Positions 11,801 to 22,829 of a stretch of DNA of 64,000 nucleotides are shown here, piece by piece. The first letter of the stretch is position 1; each line of letters opens with the position of its first letter. A program made the translations under genes and the position numbers. The stretch is from NCBI RefSeq assembly GCF_030272615.1, contig NC_081408.1, positions 405,175,389 through 405,239,388 on the forward strand, read 5' to 3'. This stretch comes from Cryptomeria japonica (lineage: Eukaryota; Streptophyta; Pinopsida; Cupressales; Cupressaceae). Under the pieces are notes generated by a model, which was given only the letters and a program-made list of their open reading frames with translations, was not told the origin of the DNA and did not search any database.

Positions 11801-14069
11801 GTCAAGGGGGCTCAGACAAGGAGATCCCATATCTCCTATTCTTTTCACCATCTTGGCAGAAAGCATGAGCAGATTGATCCATAATTTGAAAGTGAATAAA
11901 ATTATCAAAGGCCTTCAACCTTCCTCTGCTAATGTTTTTTGTTCTCACCAACAGTTTGTTGATGATACTATCCTTATGGGATATTCATCTATTGGGGAGG
12001 CTGATGCTTTCAAATCTGCTCTTAATTCTTATGATTTGGCTACTGGCCAGCAAGTCAATTGGGACAAATCGGCTATATACTTCATGAACACTCCGGTCAT
12101 AAGACAACAGAGAATTGTTAAAATTATTGGTTGCAAGGTGGACATGCTCCCTTCCACCTACCTGGGTCTTCCTTTGGGTTTAGTTCCCCCAAACTCCTTC
12201 TGGAATATGCTTATTGATAAACTCAACAAAAAACTTAATGGATGGAAAGGATCCATTTTATCTCAGGCTGGGAAGTTGCAGCTTCCTCAAGCTACTCTCC
12301 AGAACCTCCCTGTTTATGCTCTCAGCTTATTTGGGATCCCGACTAAATTTGCTGAAGCATTGGAAAGAATCCTAAAGAGATTTCTATGGTCAGGAGTTGA
12401 AGAAAAAAAGAGGATATCCTTGGTTGCTTGGGACAAAGTGTGTAAACCAAAGAGCAAAGGAGGGCTTGGGATTAAAACTCTAAAAACCTTTAATAAAGCT
12501 CTCCTAGCAAAACAATTATGGAGAGCTTATGACATCAAGAAAGATTGGAACCGAATCTGGTTTGACAAATATATTCAGAAGCAGCCTATCCAAGAAGTCC
12601 TTAACTCTGAAGACATCCCTGTCGAATCCTTCATCTGGAATAGTATTATCAAATCCATAAAAGTGGCCAAAGCTGGAGCTGGATGGGTCTTGGGAAAAGG
12701 TGACAAAATAAGGTTTTGGGAGGATCCTTGGATGAAGAATGAATCTCTCTTTGATCAAGGAAACAATCAATTTATTGAGGAATGTAAAAGGAGGTTTGGA
12801 CCAATGGTGTGTGACTAATGGAAGGAGAACAATTGGGTGAGGCTTGATGTTATACATGTTGGATTTTCCCCGCTCCAGAAGGAGCTACTATCTTTTTCTA
12901 TTAACAAAGACTATGAAGATGTTTTTCTCTGGAAAAGTAGTCCTAGAGGTAAATTTAAGGTTGCTTCTTCCTATAAAAACACTTTCTCTCAGACCAGTAA
13001 CCTCGTTTGGGGTAAAGTTTGGAACAAAATTCTGATCCCTAAAGTCAATATGTTTCTATGGCTTGCTACTCATAATAGGATCCTGACTACTGACAATTTG
13101 GTCCGAAGAGGTTTCAAATTCAGGTGTGAGCTTTGCCAGAAAGAGGAAGAATTAGTTGATCATCTGTTTTTCCATTGCTCATTTACCTGGGAAATTTGGA
13201 GTAAGTTGTGGGAGAAATGGAAAGTTAATTGGGTCATGAACAATAGTCTCAAGGAAATTATTTGGCAATGGACTTTCCCCACCAATTGTCATCTTATCAA
13301 GAACCTTTGGTCCATGATCCTCCCCATGACTTGCTGGAGAATTTGGAAAGAGAGAAACAACAGAATATTTAGGGAAGATAAGTGCACCCCTCAGGCTGTC
13401 TTTGAAAAAAATTGTAGGGCTATAAAAGAGAACATAAATATTCCTCATAGGAATAATAAGCAATGGTTTGTTACTAATATGAATGAAACTGAAAAAGGCA
13501 TCCTCACTGAATGGAACTTAATACACAAAGTTTGCAAATTTGACAATAAGAATAGGAGAGATAATATTGTCTAGCGCTTTCCTGATCATGATTGGATAAA
13601 GGTGAATTTTGATGGGGCGGCTAAAGGCAACCCTGGTAAGTTTGGTGGTGGAGGAGTCATCAGAAATGCTCAAGGTGTCTGTATTGCGGTTATTGCTTCT
13701 CCTTTTGGGGTCCAAAATAATCATGTGGCTGAAGCTTTGACCATGCTAAAAAGCCTCCAACTTGCTTAGGAGTTCAAATTTAAAAAAAATTGGCTCGAAG
13801 GGGATTCCCTAAATATCATCCAGGCCATTAAAGGTACTAGTTTTGTTTCTTGGAATATTACTAACTTAGTAGAAAGTGCTAAAAAATTATTTAATAACTA
13901 TGTTAGTATTATCTTAACTCATACTCTAAGAGAAGGCAATAAGGTTGCGGACCTCTTAGCCAATGAAGGGGTCAATTTAGAGGTTGATGTTAAATATATT
14001 GGAGAGACCCATTGTAAAAGGTATGTTAGAGAGAAATTATTTTTTTATCGCATCAATGGATCAAGTTAA
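11801..14069 (+). pseudogene. LINE 3 ORF2: RT (partial), zinc-binding region, RNase H
   Basis: A single frame with in-frame stops at 12816-12818 (TAA), 13572-13574 (TAG) and 13767-13769 (TAG). Visible domains are RT from QGDPISPILF through FVDDTILMG and STYLGLPLG, the zinc-binding segment CELCQKEEELVDHLFFHC, and RNase H with WIKVNFDGAAKGNPG, HVAEALTML, LEGDSLNI and REGNKVADLLANEG. All four RNase H acidic positions are kept, so decay is limited to the stops and the missing 5' half. Confidence 0.9.
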
Positions 14070-14301
14070 TTTCATGATTATCTTTTGGGGTCCGGATTCC
14101 AAAGATAGAGTTTGGGGGCAGATTAACTGTCAGTTAATGATTGCCGTTTGGCATCATTTCTATGAACAAATGTGTGAGGAGGATTATAATAATAAATGTT
14201 GGATTTGTGCGACCATTGACATAAGCTTTAAAACCAAGAAAGAGACTCCGTGCTGTTATTCCAGAATTTTACACAAGAATTTGGGGTTATTTTTGTAGAC
14301 T

Positions 14302-15843
14302 GTGAAATACATCTTTGGGTATTTCTACTTGCTGTTCAAAATGGGTGGGAATTTAAACAAGAACGAGCCCCCTGGCTGCGAAAACTGGAAGAGTGAACGA
14401 AAAGTTTGGAGAAGGCTTCATCGATATGGCTTTACTGACTATATGGAAAAGCTACACGGAAGCAGAAATTCGGTGTCACATGGGTTTGCCAGAGGCTGGA
14501 ACAACAACAGAGTCACCTTGTTCGGGGAGATATGGAAAATTGATGAGGACCTAGTTGCGGAGGTCACGGGTCTTCAGAAGGAGGGTACTAAATTCTATAG
14601 AGACCGGAAGTATGCAGCCGAAGCGTTCAAAAACTTCCCAAAATCGGAGGATGAGAAGGTCAAGCTTGTCAAGAAAGACATCTCCTACTACATTCCCCAG
14701 CAGGTAAAGTCCTTCTAGCAGAAATTTTTAAGGGTTTTAATGGAGTTTCTCACTGTTGACGGTAGATTCACTAAAATCTATAACTATCATTTTGCAATCC
14801 TTAATCACTTCCGTCATGGGGCTAAAATCTCCCTGCCTTATTACTTAGTGTCCTATACCTGAAGGAGAAAGTTAGGGCTAGCAAAGATGATCCCCTGGTC
14901 ACTAATGCATATATTTCTGAGAGCTATAGAGAATCTTATTCGGATGAGGATCAACCTAATACCCCTACCCATAAAAAATGGAGAGCTGAAACAGATAATG
15001 TGGAAATAGAGGTGCATTGTGATTTGGAGGAGGACAGGGAAAGGATAGTGAGACAAAATTGGAGAGTGAGAAGGATGAGAAGGTTGGTGAAGAGGAAGAA
15101 GGGGGTAACTTTGAAAACCCTTACTCTAACCCTATGGGCTCTGATAGCAGGAATGTCGCCCTGAATTCTAAGGAGCAAGACAACCCTAATTATGTGGGCA
15201 CCGAGTAGGTTAGGGATTCAGCGAATACTGCCCGTAACTGTACTCTAGAATCCTTCAACTTCCAGAAATGGGTTATTGACAACATTACTAGCATTCAGAG
15301 AAATCAGAGGGATTTGGAAACTAAGATAAACAATTTGATTAAGGAAACAAATTTGGGGAAAAAGAATGAGGAGATGGAAACTAGTGAAGCCAAGGAGGAA
15401 ATCGAGATGGACGGCTGGCTGGAAAAAGATTTGATTAAAGGGGATTTGAAACATCTAGAGGATGTTATCAGAATTGTGAAAGAACAGGCTGAGGAGGATA
15501 AAGACAATATCAATACCCGATTTGCTCATACTGAGAAAGCTCTGAAAAGTTTCATGAACCACAGTCTTGAGGTCCTAAAAGTTCGTCACAGAACATGAAT
15601 GCCTTGGTGGATCACTTAGAGAGGAAAAATCAAGATAAGAACTTGGGAATCATTGAAGATGCACTGACCTCCAGCTCCACTCATCAAATCTCCAGGCGAA
15701 GGACGAGGCAAAACACCACTGAGATGGAGACCAAAATGAAAGACATCCAGCTGAAACAGGAGAGCAATGATCTGAGGGAAGCGGCCAAAGCGATGATGCT
15801 ACTAGTCCAGAATGCTGAGGAGTCTATAAAAGTGTTCAATTGA
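14302..15843 (+). pseudogene. Extra reading frame downstream of LINE 3 RNase H, coiled-coil C terminus
   Basis: A degraded protein-coding region between the LINE 3 RNase H and its tail. The first block (14302-14718) is open for 138 codons and includes KVWRRLHRYGFTDYMEKLHG, FARGWNNNRVTLFGEIWKI and EVTGLQKEGTKFYRDRKY; the frame goes on past a TAG at 14716-14718 to about 14862. After frame changes there are acidic stretches and a strongly charged, probably coiled-coil C terminus (15314-15598 and 15595-15843, EEIEMDGWLEKDLIKG and similar). It does not resemble RT, RNase H, gag or a transposase I know. It could be a captured gene or a LINE-specific third frame. A small frame at 13984-14298 may be its N-terminal part or chance. 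Confidence 0.5.
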
Positions 15844-16020
15844 TATGTAATGCTGGGTTTTGGATGCCAATTTCTTGTTGGCTCCTTGCTATCTTTTTGT
15901 CCTAGTTGCTGGTTTTTGTGCTGGTCTTTTGCAGCTATTTTGTTTTGTTTCTTTTATCCTCATCTTTCGTATTGTAAGCGGGTTTCGGGTCCCTTAAAAC
16001 CTATTTTTTCTTAATCAAAA

Positions 16021-16225
16021 ACTTATTATTCCCAATTTCATTCAGAATTCAATCTACCATCTTCATGTGGTGACATTGAATCTAGTGAATTATCCCCTCC
16101 TCTTCCTAATGTAACATGGTGAAAAGTGCTTGAATGGTAATCAATAGAGAAACTCTCATCTCTCTTTGAGAGAAAGGGTAGTTTCCTTCTTGATCTATCA
16201 TTCACCATTTTTCCACCATTATACG
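16021..16225. other. Short unassigned stretch between LINE 3 and element B
   Basis: About 200 bases that match neither LTR copy of B nor the LINE. A 65-codon minus frame (16038-16235) runs through it but has no recognisable motif. Confidence 0.4.
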
Positions 16226-17315
16226 AGGTCTTCATTTAATGTCGACTGACTCTATAACAGCCTTGTTGGTGCACACTCTATCTACCACTTCATGCATGTT
16301 CACCACCTGGATTCCATGTGTCCACACTATCGGCATCCACCTTAGCTCACTATGTCGATTCGACTTTGTCACCGACCAATAACACACAACGGATGTATGT
16401 TTCATACTACCGGTCCATATTTCCCTTTCGGCTCTCTAACCCTGCCGATATATCTTACCTTACCGGTTAACCTTCATGCCTTCACCTACCTTGTGCCAAT
16501 GGATCATGTTAGCCCATTCATCACACACACTGGTCCTCAACAGGTATTTAGGGTGACTCACCATGTGCATTTTCATCTGATTGAGAGCACTTCACTCTAC
16601 CTCTTATCTCTCTTACCGGTTGTATCCTTGATGGTACCACTCCATCAATCTTCCATTATCTTGCACTGACCTATATCTGCATTCCAGAGTGAATCTGTTG
16701 TCTGCAAATTGAAAGCCTTTCCTTCTCCTTCATCTGAGAGGTTCTCCTCTTAGCCAGTTTGTCAAAGTGACAAACTCATCACTCCTTGTTTTTTTCTGGT
16801 AGCTCATCAGCTTACTCTTGTTGATCAGGTGCACATCTCTGATCTCACATGTTGGAGGCTCACACTTATAATCCGGTCGGTAGAGGTAGATACACAATGG
16901 CTCACAATCTACCAATAACCAGTGGGAGAGGATTTATGTCACCGGTTGGCCAATGGTGTGACTTCCCTGTTATTGAGAAAATGCAACTTCTTTATAGTCT
17001 CCAGGCAATATTTTTCTTTAATCTTCTCTTTATCTAGGGACAACATCATTTACAGGTGGGAGCCCTACTAGATGACATCAAACTAGCATATCGGTGGCCT
17101 GTTCACTTTGCAATCTTATCGGTCATCATCTTACCGGTTAGTACTAGCATGTATACTAACTTGTTCACCCACTTGTTACCAGTTTCTTCACTCCAACATC
17201 AACTTGTAAACCGGTGACTCTAGCTTTCATACCGGTTGACCTTAACTGCTCACACTATTGGTTGACATCCATGACCATAATGCTGGTTGACATCAATGAC
17301 AACATAATGCCAACA
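16226..17315 (-). repeat. 3' LTR of element B, truncated on the left
   Basis: Matches the right LTR from TCTTCATTTAAT at 16226 to about 16730. On the minus strand it starts at 17315 with TGTTGGCATTATG, preceded by the purine-rich stretch GGGGGAGAT (17316-17325 region), a good polypurine tract and U3 start. ACCGGT-type motifs are frequent. Confidence 0.7.
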
Positions 17316-17480
17316 ATCTCCCCCTTGGGCATTAATGTCACCACATGTAGTATCTGGTATACTATAGGCATTACATCCATGACCACAATGTTGGTTGACA
17401 TCAATGACAACACAATGCCAACAATCTTCCCCTTTGGCATTGATGTCAATACATGTAGTATTTGGTATATTATAGGCATT
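17265..17480. repeat. 108-bp tandem duplication spanning the B polypurine tract and LTR tip
   Basis: Copies at 17265-17372 and 17373-17480 each contain the LTR tip (TTGACATCAATGACAACA...AATGCCAACA), the pyrimidine-rich complement of the polypurine tract and a following GTAGTAT-TGGTATA-TATAGGCATT segment. A partial third copy follows to about 17560. The element therefore has two candidate LTR starts on the minus strand, at 17315 and 17423. Confidence 0.85.
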
Positions 17481-18999
17481 GTCTCTCCCCCTTTGACAAC
17501 AATGGCAAAGGGAACTGACATCCAGTATACTATAGGCATTATCTCTCCCTCTTTCTATTGGTTGCTTCTCCATTTTTGGCCACTATGCTTTGCATCATCT
17601 CAATCAATAGCACTTGAGATGGAGGGTTCAGACACCAACTGACTCCAATATTATATCCTAGTCTAATACCAATTGTAGAAACACTCAATTATTGAAAGGT
17701 GTGTCAGTGAATACTACTTACCCGTTGGTCAGACTACATCTTCTCCATCTCATACCAATTGTTGATGCAAGCACTAATACCAATTGGCGCAAATCTGATA
17801 CCAATGATACGTTTTCCTTCTTTGGGGGTTTCTCTGACATCAATCTATTGATAGAAATCAGGTACCAATCTGATATATTCTCCCCTTGTGCAGGTAACTC
17901 TCATTCTTTTTTCTCCCAACCAGTTAAGTAAGCCCTTCTCTACCTTTGCAGGTTGTTCTACCTATAAACCAGACTGTACTTCCTGTTACCTGGTGACCCA
18001 ATGACAAATGAGCATATCCTTTTCCTACTCTATTATACTTCCTGGGCAACATGATTGTGACATTGATAGATAGACAAATTGAATAGGCATCTTCCCAAAG
18101 TTACTAACATACCAGTATGGTCAAACAACTGCATGATCTGCCATTATGGTCAGTATGTCTGATACCAATCAGAGGATATGGTTGTGAACTCCCCCTGAAC
18201 CATAGATCTCGGGTCTTCTTAGCCTGTCGGCTCCTAACCAGGTGCTTCAATCTGCACCTTATACCAGTAGAAGTGAGCATCTATGATCTACAGATGATTT
18301 GCAACTTCCATGATGTCTATCACAATCCTATGAAATCCTCTTTCATGATTACAATGCCAACCTACATCAACATCATGCCACATATCCAACCAATTGACTC
18401 ATCAGGATGTATGCACACAAGATCAATTACCAGTCCAACTCACTGCCAGACAATGCTTCTTTAATATTGCCTAAGCCAAAAGTTCCTCTTTCCAAGCCAC
18501 TGGAGCCACTGCAATGTTACCGGAATACATTGACTCACATATTCTGCAATATCGATTACTATCCCTACCAACAACATACTGCACATGTCGGTTTACTGTA
18601 TTGGTGCAATATCTCTGCCAGTATACTTTGTCCATCAACCCTTCTTCCTGTGTCACATCCCACTGCTACCATTTTGCAACTTGAACCATTCACTTGACAC
18701 TTGCAGTAGTGAACCATCTCACTTGTGTGAATGTGTAGCCAAGATAGTAATTGCACACACTCTGTTATCTCAACTTCTCCCTCATACCAATAGTTGTTTG
18801 TCATTACTTTTATCCTTTTCAACATTGGCGATGAATAATCTGATCAACATGTAGCTCCCCCTAAGGTTTGGCATCTCTTTTAAACTTTTGGAGATATCAC
18901 CTGTGCATTGAATGCATAGTGTCAGTCCATGGTCATGTTTTCTTCCGTATTCCTCCATACCTGCTTGGTCTCCCTCTTCTCATTTGCAAACTTTGGAGT
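17481..18999. other. Element B 3' internal region without pol
   Basis: Between the zinc knuckles and the LTR of B. I looked on the minus strand for copia protease, integrase and RT motifs and found none; open frames here are short and on both strands. This is where pol would be expected in a complete copia element. Confidence 0.55.
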
Positions 19000-20930
19000 A
19001 GGTCGTGTCTTCTTCTATTGATTGATCTTTTCTTTACCAGATTCAACAGAATGATCAAAAGCATTGCTATAGAAACATATTATATTCATCCCAGTTGGGT
19101 GATTGGATGACCTTCTATTAAAGCGGTTTGATCTACTTCTTTTGATCATGTTGTTGTAACTGGCTACCAGTTTCACCTGATTTCTTGATCTTGTAGGAAC
19201 ACTTATCTTTTGTTTCCATGCCAATCTTTGTCTTATTTGGACCCTATCATCACTTCCATATTGGGCATAGCTATTATACCGGCTTCCATGTGCATGAAAC
19301 ATCTTCTTCCTACACTCATGACTTCTATGGCCAGATCTATTACAATGATAACATATAACATTTTATTTTCTTGGAGTAGAAAATGGACTTTTGTTAGCAT
19401 AACTGGGAGAGAGCATATGCAGGTTTCTACATTTTGATGTCTTATGCCCAAATGCATTACATCTTATACAAATTGAATTGCTATTCCTAGACATCATTTT
19501 GCATTCCTTTGCCCTATGGCCATATCCTTTACAAGAAAAGCAGTAACCAGAGAGTGGAGGCTTATTACTTACAAATTCATTCTGCAAAACATGAGGTGAT
19601 TTTACCAGTTTGTCTTCTCCACTTCTTCTTCTTTGTGGATTGTTCGTGGTAACAATAACATCTCTTTGTCTTCTACCAGTAGGGGATCTTTTAGGCTACC
19701 TTCTTGTATTCTTGTTTCTAGTGAACCTATCTTCTCTCAGCTTTCTTTTTCCTTTAGGATTTGCATTATTTCTTCTTATTGCAATGGTCTTCATCTTTAG
19801 CCTCATGTCCTCACTGGTTGTAGTTAGGTCAACCTTCTTTCTTGGTGCACTTCAAACTGTGAAGGTTTTATCCTTGTTATCTCCATTAGAGGAGACAAGT
19901 TGAATGTCCTTGTGGGAGACATCCTTAATTGTAGAGCATTCACCGATAGCATATCCTAATCCTCCGGTATCCTTGGAGTGTTTTGTTTACTCAACATTTT
20001 GTCCAAGGCCTCAATGTTTCCATCATACTAGATCCTTACCATGATCTCATCTTGACACTTCTTAAGTTATTTCCCGATGTTCTCCATTTCACCTTTTCGG
20101 TCCTAAGATTCTTTGTTCTTTGTCTCCACTTCTAGATGCATCTCCTCACATCTTCTCTCCTCGGCATCCAAGACTGATTTCAAATCATCAGCCATACCTT
20201 TGGCCTCTTCAAGTTGAGTTGTCAACATGCTGATACTATTGTTTGATTCCTCAAGAAATATTCTCAACTAACAACATTCATCATGAACTGATTTTTTATA
20301 GTTCTTAAATTCATTTCTAACATTTTGCAGCTCTTCTAGTGCACTTACCAGTTCACCTTCAAGGTCAACTTCGGCTTCATCCTCTTCTTCATCACTGCCA
20401 AACACATCTTGTTGGTGGGATTTATCTGCATTGTCACCTTCTGATGTGAGCTCCTCATTTTATTTCTCTTGGGTCATGAAGAGATGGGTTTCTTCTTCAT
20501 CATTGCTGCAACAACTGGCTGATCTATCTTCATCATCTGCACATGTGTTTATATCATTGATCTTGTTGCTTCCATAAACCGGTTTTGCAGTGTTGGGTTC
20601 ATTGCCATAAAGTTTCTTCAATTTGTCCCATATAGGCTTTTTGTCGATTTGCACCTATCCACCTGTGAAGAAACATCATCTGAGAGCCCATAGAGTATAG
20701 CCTGCATTGCTTCATCACTGCACTAGTATCTTCTTTCTGCTTCTGAACTGGTAGTAGGACTAACATGACTAGGGAGATCATTTACAACTTACATCCAGAC
20801 ATCATACCATAATGAGGATAGGTAGACTTCCATTCTACAACACCAAATAGAATAGTTAGACCCATTCAACACTGGAGCAGAGATTGACTCAAAAAAACCA
20901 TTGTGTCCTTATACCAGAATCTACCCAAGC
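19000..20930 (-). pseudogene. Element B gag: capsid-like part, coiled coil and three zinc knuckles
   Basis: Reading leftward from the primer-binding site there is a gag start with PVLNGSNYSIWCCRMEVYL (about 20870), then EAMQAILYGLSDDVSSQV and KPIWDKLKKLYGNEP (20640 region), an acidic stretch, a long coiled-coil segment at about 20080-20370 (LEEAKGMADDLKSVLDAEER is typical) and three CX2CX4HX4C knuckles: CFSCKGYGHRAKEC, CIRCNAFGHKTSKC and CYHCNRSGHRSHEC, spread over 19300-19545. The third knuckle lies in another frame from the first two. Several stops and shifts break the frame. Gag binds and packages RNA; three knuckles are more than the single one in A. Confidence 0.8.
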
Positions 20931-20959
20931 TGGAGAAATCTTATCAACCGGGAACCTAG

Positions 20960-20971
20960 GCTCTGATACCA
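20960..20971 (-). other. Primer-binding site of element B
   Basis: Minus strand TGGTATCAGAGC, as in element A, two bases from the LTR edge at 20974. Confidence 0.9.
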
Positions 20972-20973
20972 AT

Positions 20974-22785
20974 TGTTGGACACAAGATGCCACTGAGAGG
21001 GGGGGGAATCAGTGGTTTCCAAAAAACTCTTAACCATTTAAACCTAAGAGTGAGTACAGGTTAGCAATGCAAACACTAAGTAAACCTACCAGTGAGATAA
21101 AGCAAAACATCACAATACAACCACACAAAGGCACATCACATGACATCGGTATATACGAGGAAAACCCAAGATGGGAAAAACCTCGGTGAGAAAATTTGTT
21201 GGAGTCTACTGCTCCAATCCAACCTCACAATGAAAACATTGGTTACAACATTTAGGGCACCAACCCCTGCACCGAGCTCCAAATCAGTGATTACAAAGTC
21301 ATATATCAATACAAAAGTAATCTCCTAGTTACAAATGAGTTCTGTAACCTCTGCAAGTAATCTCTCTCTATCGGTTTGTCTCTTACTTAGCTTTACTGGT
21401 AGTATTCTCTATCTTCCACTCTACCTCCTCTCTGTCGATTCACACTCTCCTACCTTACCGGTTCACTCCTATCACTTGTCACACTGCCTCTTTCTTGTCT
21501 GATCTCTGTTTACTCTCTTCCTCTCTCTTCTTTTCTTGCTACTGTTGCCTTATTGGTTGAGGCTCTATCGGTTGTCTATCTTTGCACCTAGTTACCGGTG
21601 AGTTCCACAGTACTAGTTAAACCTTGATTTGTCCTTCACCTTGCAAGATCTCCTTCAACACTCTCCCTACATGCTTCACTCTCTCTACTTCCTTCTTACC
21701 AATGCAAACCCTACCAGTTTATACTACTGTTAAACTCTAAAACATTTTATCGGTTGCCTTGGCCTTACAAGTTAAACCACTTTCAAAACCTCTTACCGAT
21801 TGCACCTCCAAATGCTCAGTTGCTTCACTCTCATAGTTAGAACAACTCCTTTCTTTCAACTGGCATCACACCATCTGGCAACATCAATCCATCTAGTCCT
21901 TTGTCTGCATACTTATAGCTAAGCTTTCCTGCCAAAATGCAACTTCAAACTATTGGCGCACTAGGGTTTTTTCCACTAATCACAAGGAGTATCAGATCCA
22001 ATCAAATCTCATTATGCACGAAAATCGACAACCTACAAGCAATCAAACATCACCACCACATTTCCTTTCTTCCAAAGCACATTTGCTATACTTAGCAAAC
22101 ACGGACTGTTCGTCAGCTTGGCACTTGGTCAATCACCATAAATGGTCCAGCGGTTTGCCTCACCTACTTTGATCTTCACCCAGACACTCTACATTGATTA
22201 GTGCATCCCATCAATCTCCTCAGTTCGACCTACCTCGAGTCGCAAACCTTCTGCAACACATCTCATGATTTTTGGGGTCTTCATTTAATATCAACGGACT
22301 CTGTAACAACCTCATCGGTGCACACTCCATCTACCACTTCATGCATGTTCGCCACCTGGAGTCCATGTATCCACACTATCAGCATCCACCTTATCTCACT
22401 ATGTCAGTTTGACTTGGTCACCGACCAATAACACACAACCGGTGTATGCTTCATACTACTGGTCCATCTTTGCCTTCCGACTCTCTAACCCTGCTGGTAT
22501 ATCTTGCCTTACCGGTTAACCTTCATGCCTTCACCTACCTTGTGCTGGTGGATTATGTCAGCCTGATCATTACACATACCGGTCCTCAATAGGTATTTAG
22601 GGTGACTCACCATGTGCATTTTCATCTAATTAAGAGCACTTCACTTTTCCTCTTGGCTCTCTTACCGGTTGTATACTTGATGGTACCACTCCATCAATCT
22701 TCCACTGTCCTACACCAAACTATATCTACATTTTGGAGTGAATCTCGTCTGCAAATGGAAATCCTATGCCTCCCACCTGAGAATA
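20974..22785 (-). repeat. 5' LTR of element B, truncated on the right
   Basis: Begins on the plus strand with TGTTGGACACAAG beside the primer-binding site. Homology to the left LTR occupies 22262-22785. It stops where RT-like sequence of element C starts, so its U3 tip is missing. Combining the two partial copies suggests an original LTR of more than 2 kb. Confidence 0.65.
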
Positions 22786-22829
22786 TCCTTCACATACCAA
22801 TCTTACTTTATTCCTTTTCACTTGTCCTT

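Larger units (their letters stand above)
11798..16020 (+). mobile_element. LINE 3 (L1-type), 5'-truncated in RT
   Basis: A plus-strand LINE starting at the RT motif SRGLRQGDPISP (11801) and ending with a short TAATCAAAAAC tail near 16007-16017. It belongs to a different family from LINE 1: the catalytic motif is QQFVDDTILMG rather than FADDTLLFG. The RNase H stop is at 14067-14069, and nearly 2 kb of further DNA with its own reading frames precedes the tail. Confidence 0.85.
16226..22785 (-). mobile_element. Copia-type gag-only LTR element B (non-autonomous)
   Basis: Two direct copies of LTR sequence (16226-17315 and 20974-22785) flank an internal region of about 3.6 kb. The internal region starts with a copia-type primer-binding site (20960-20971, minus) and a gag frame with a coiled coil and three zinc knuckles, but after the knuckles (about 19000) there is no protease, integrase or RT. 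The left LTR lacks its U5 side and the right LTR lacks its U3 side where element C begins, so only about 500 bp (16226-16730 and 22262-22785) can be aligned between them, at roughly 85-90% identity by eye. Confidence 0.75.

Noticed and set aside
9333-16020. LINE 1 and LINE 3 as one element inverted by twin priming
   Set aside because: Both contain the same 3' half (RT to RNase H) and belong to different families; twin priming gives two different parts of one element.
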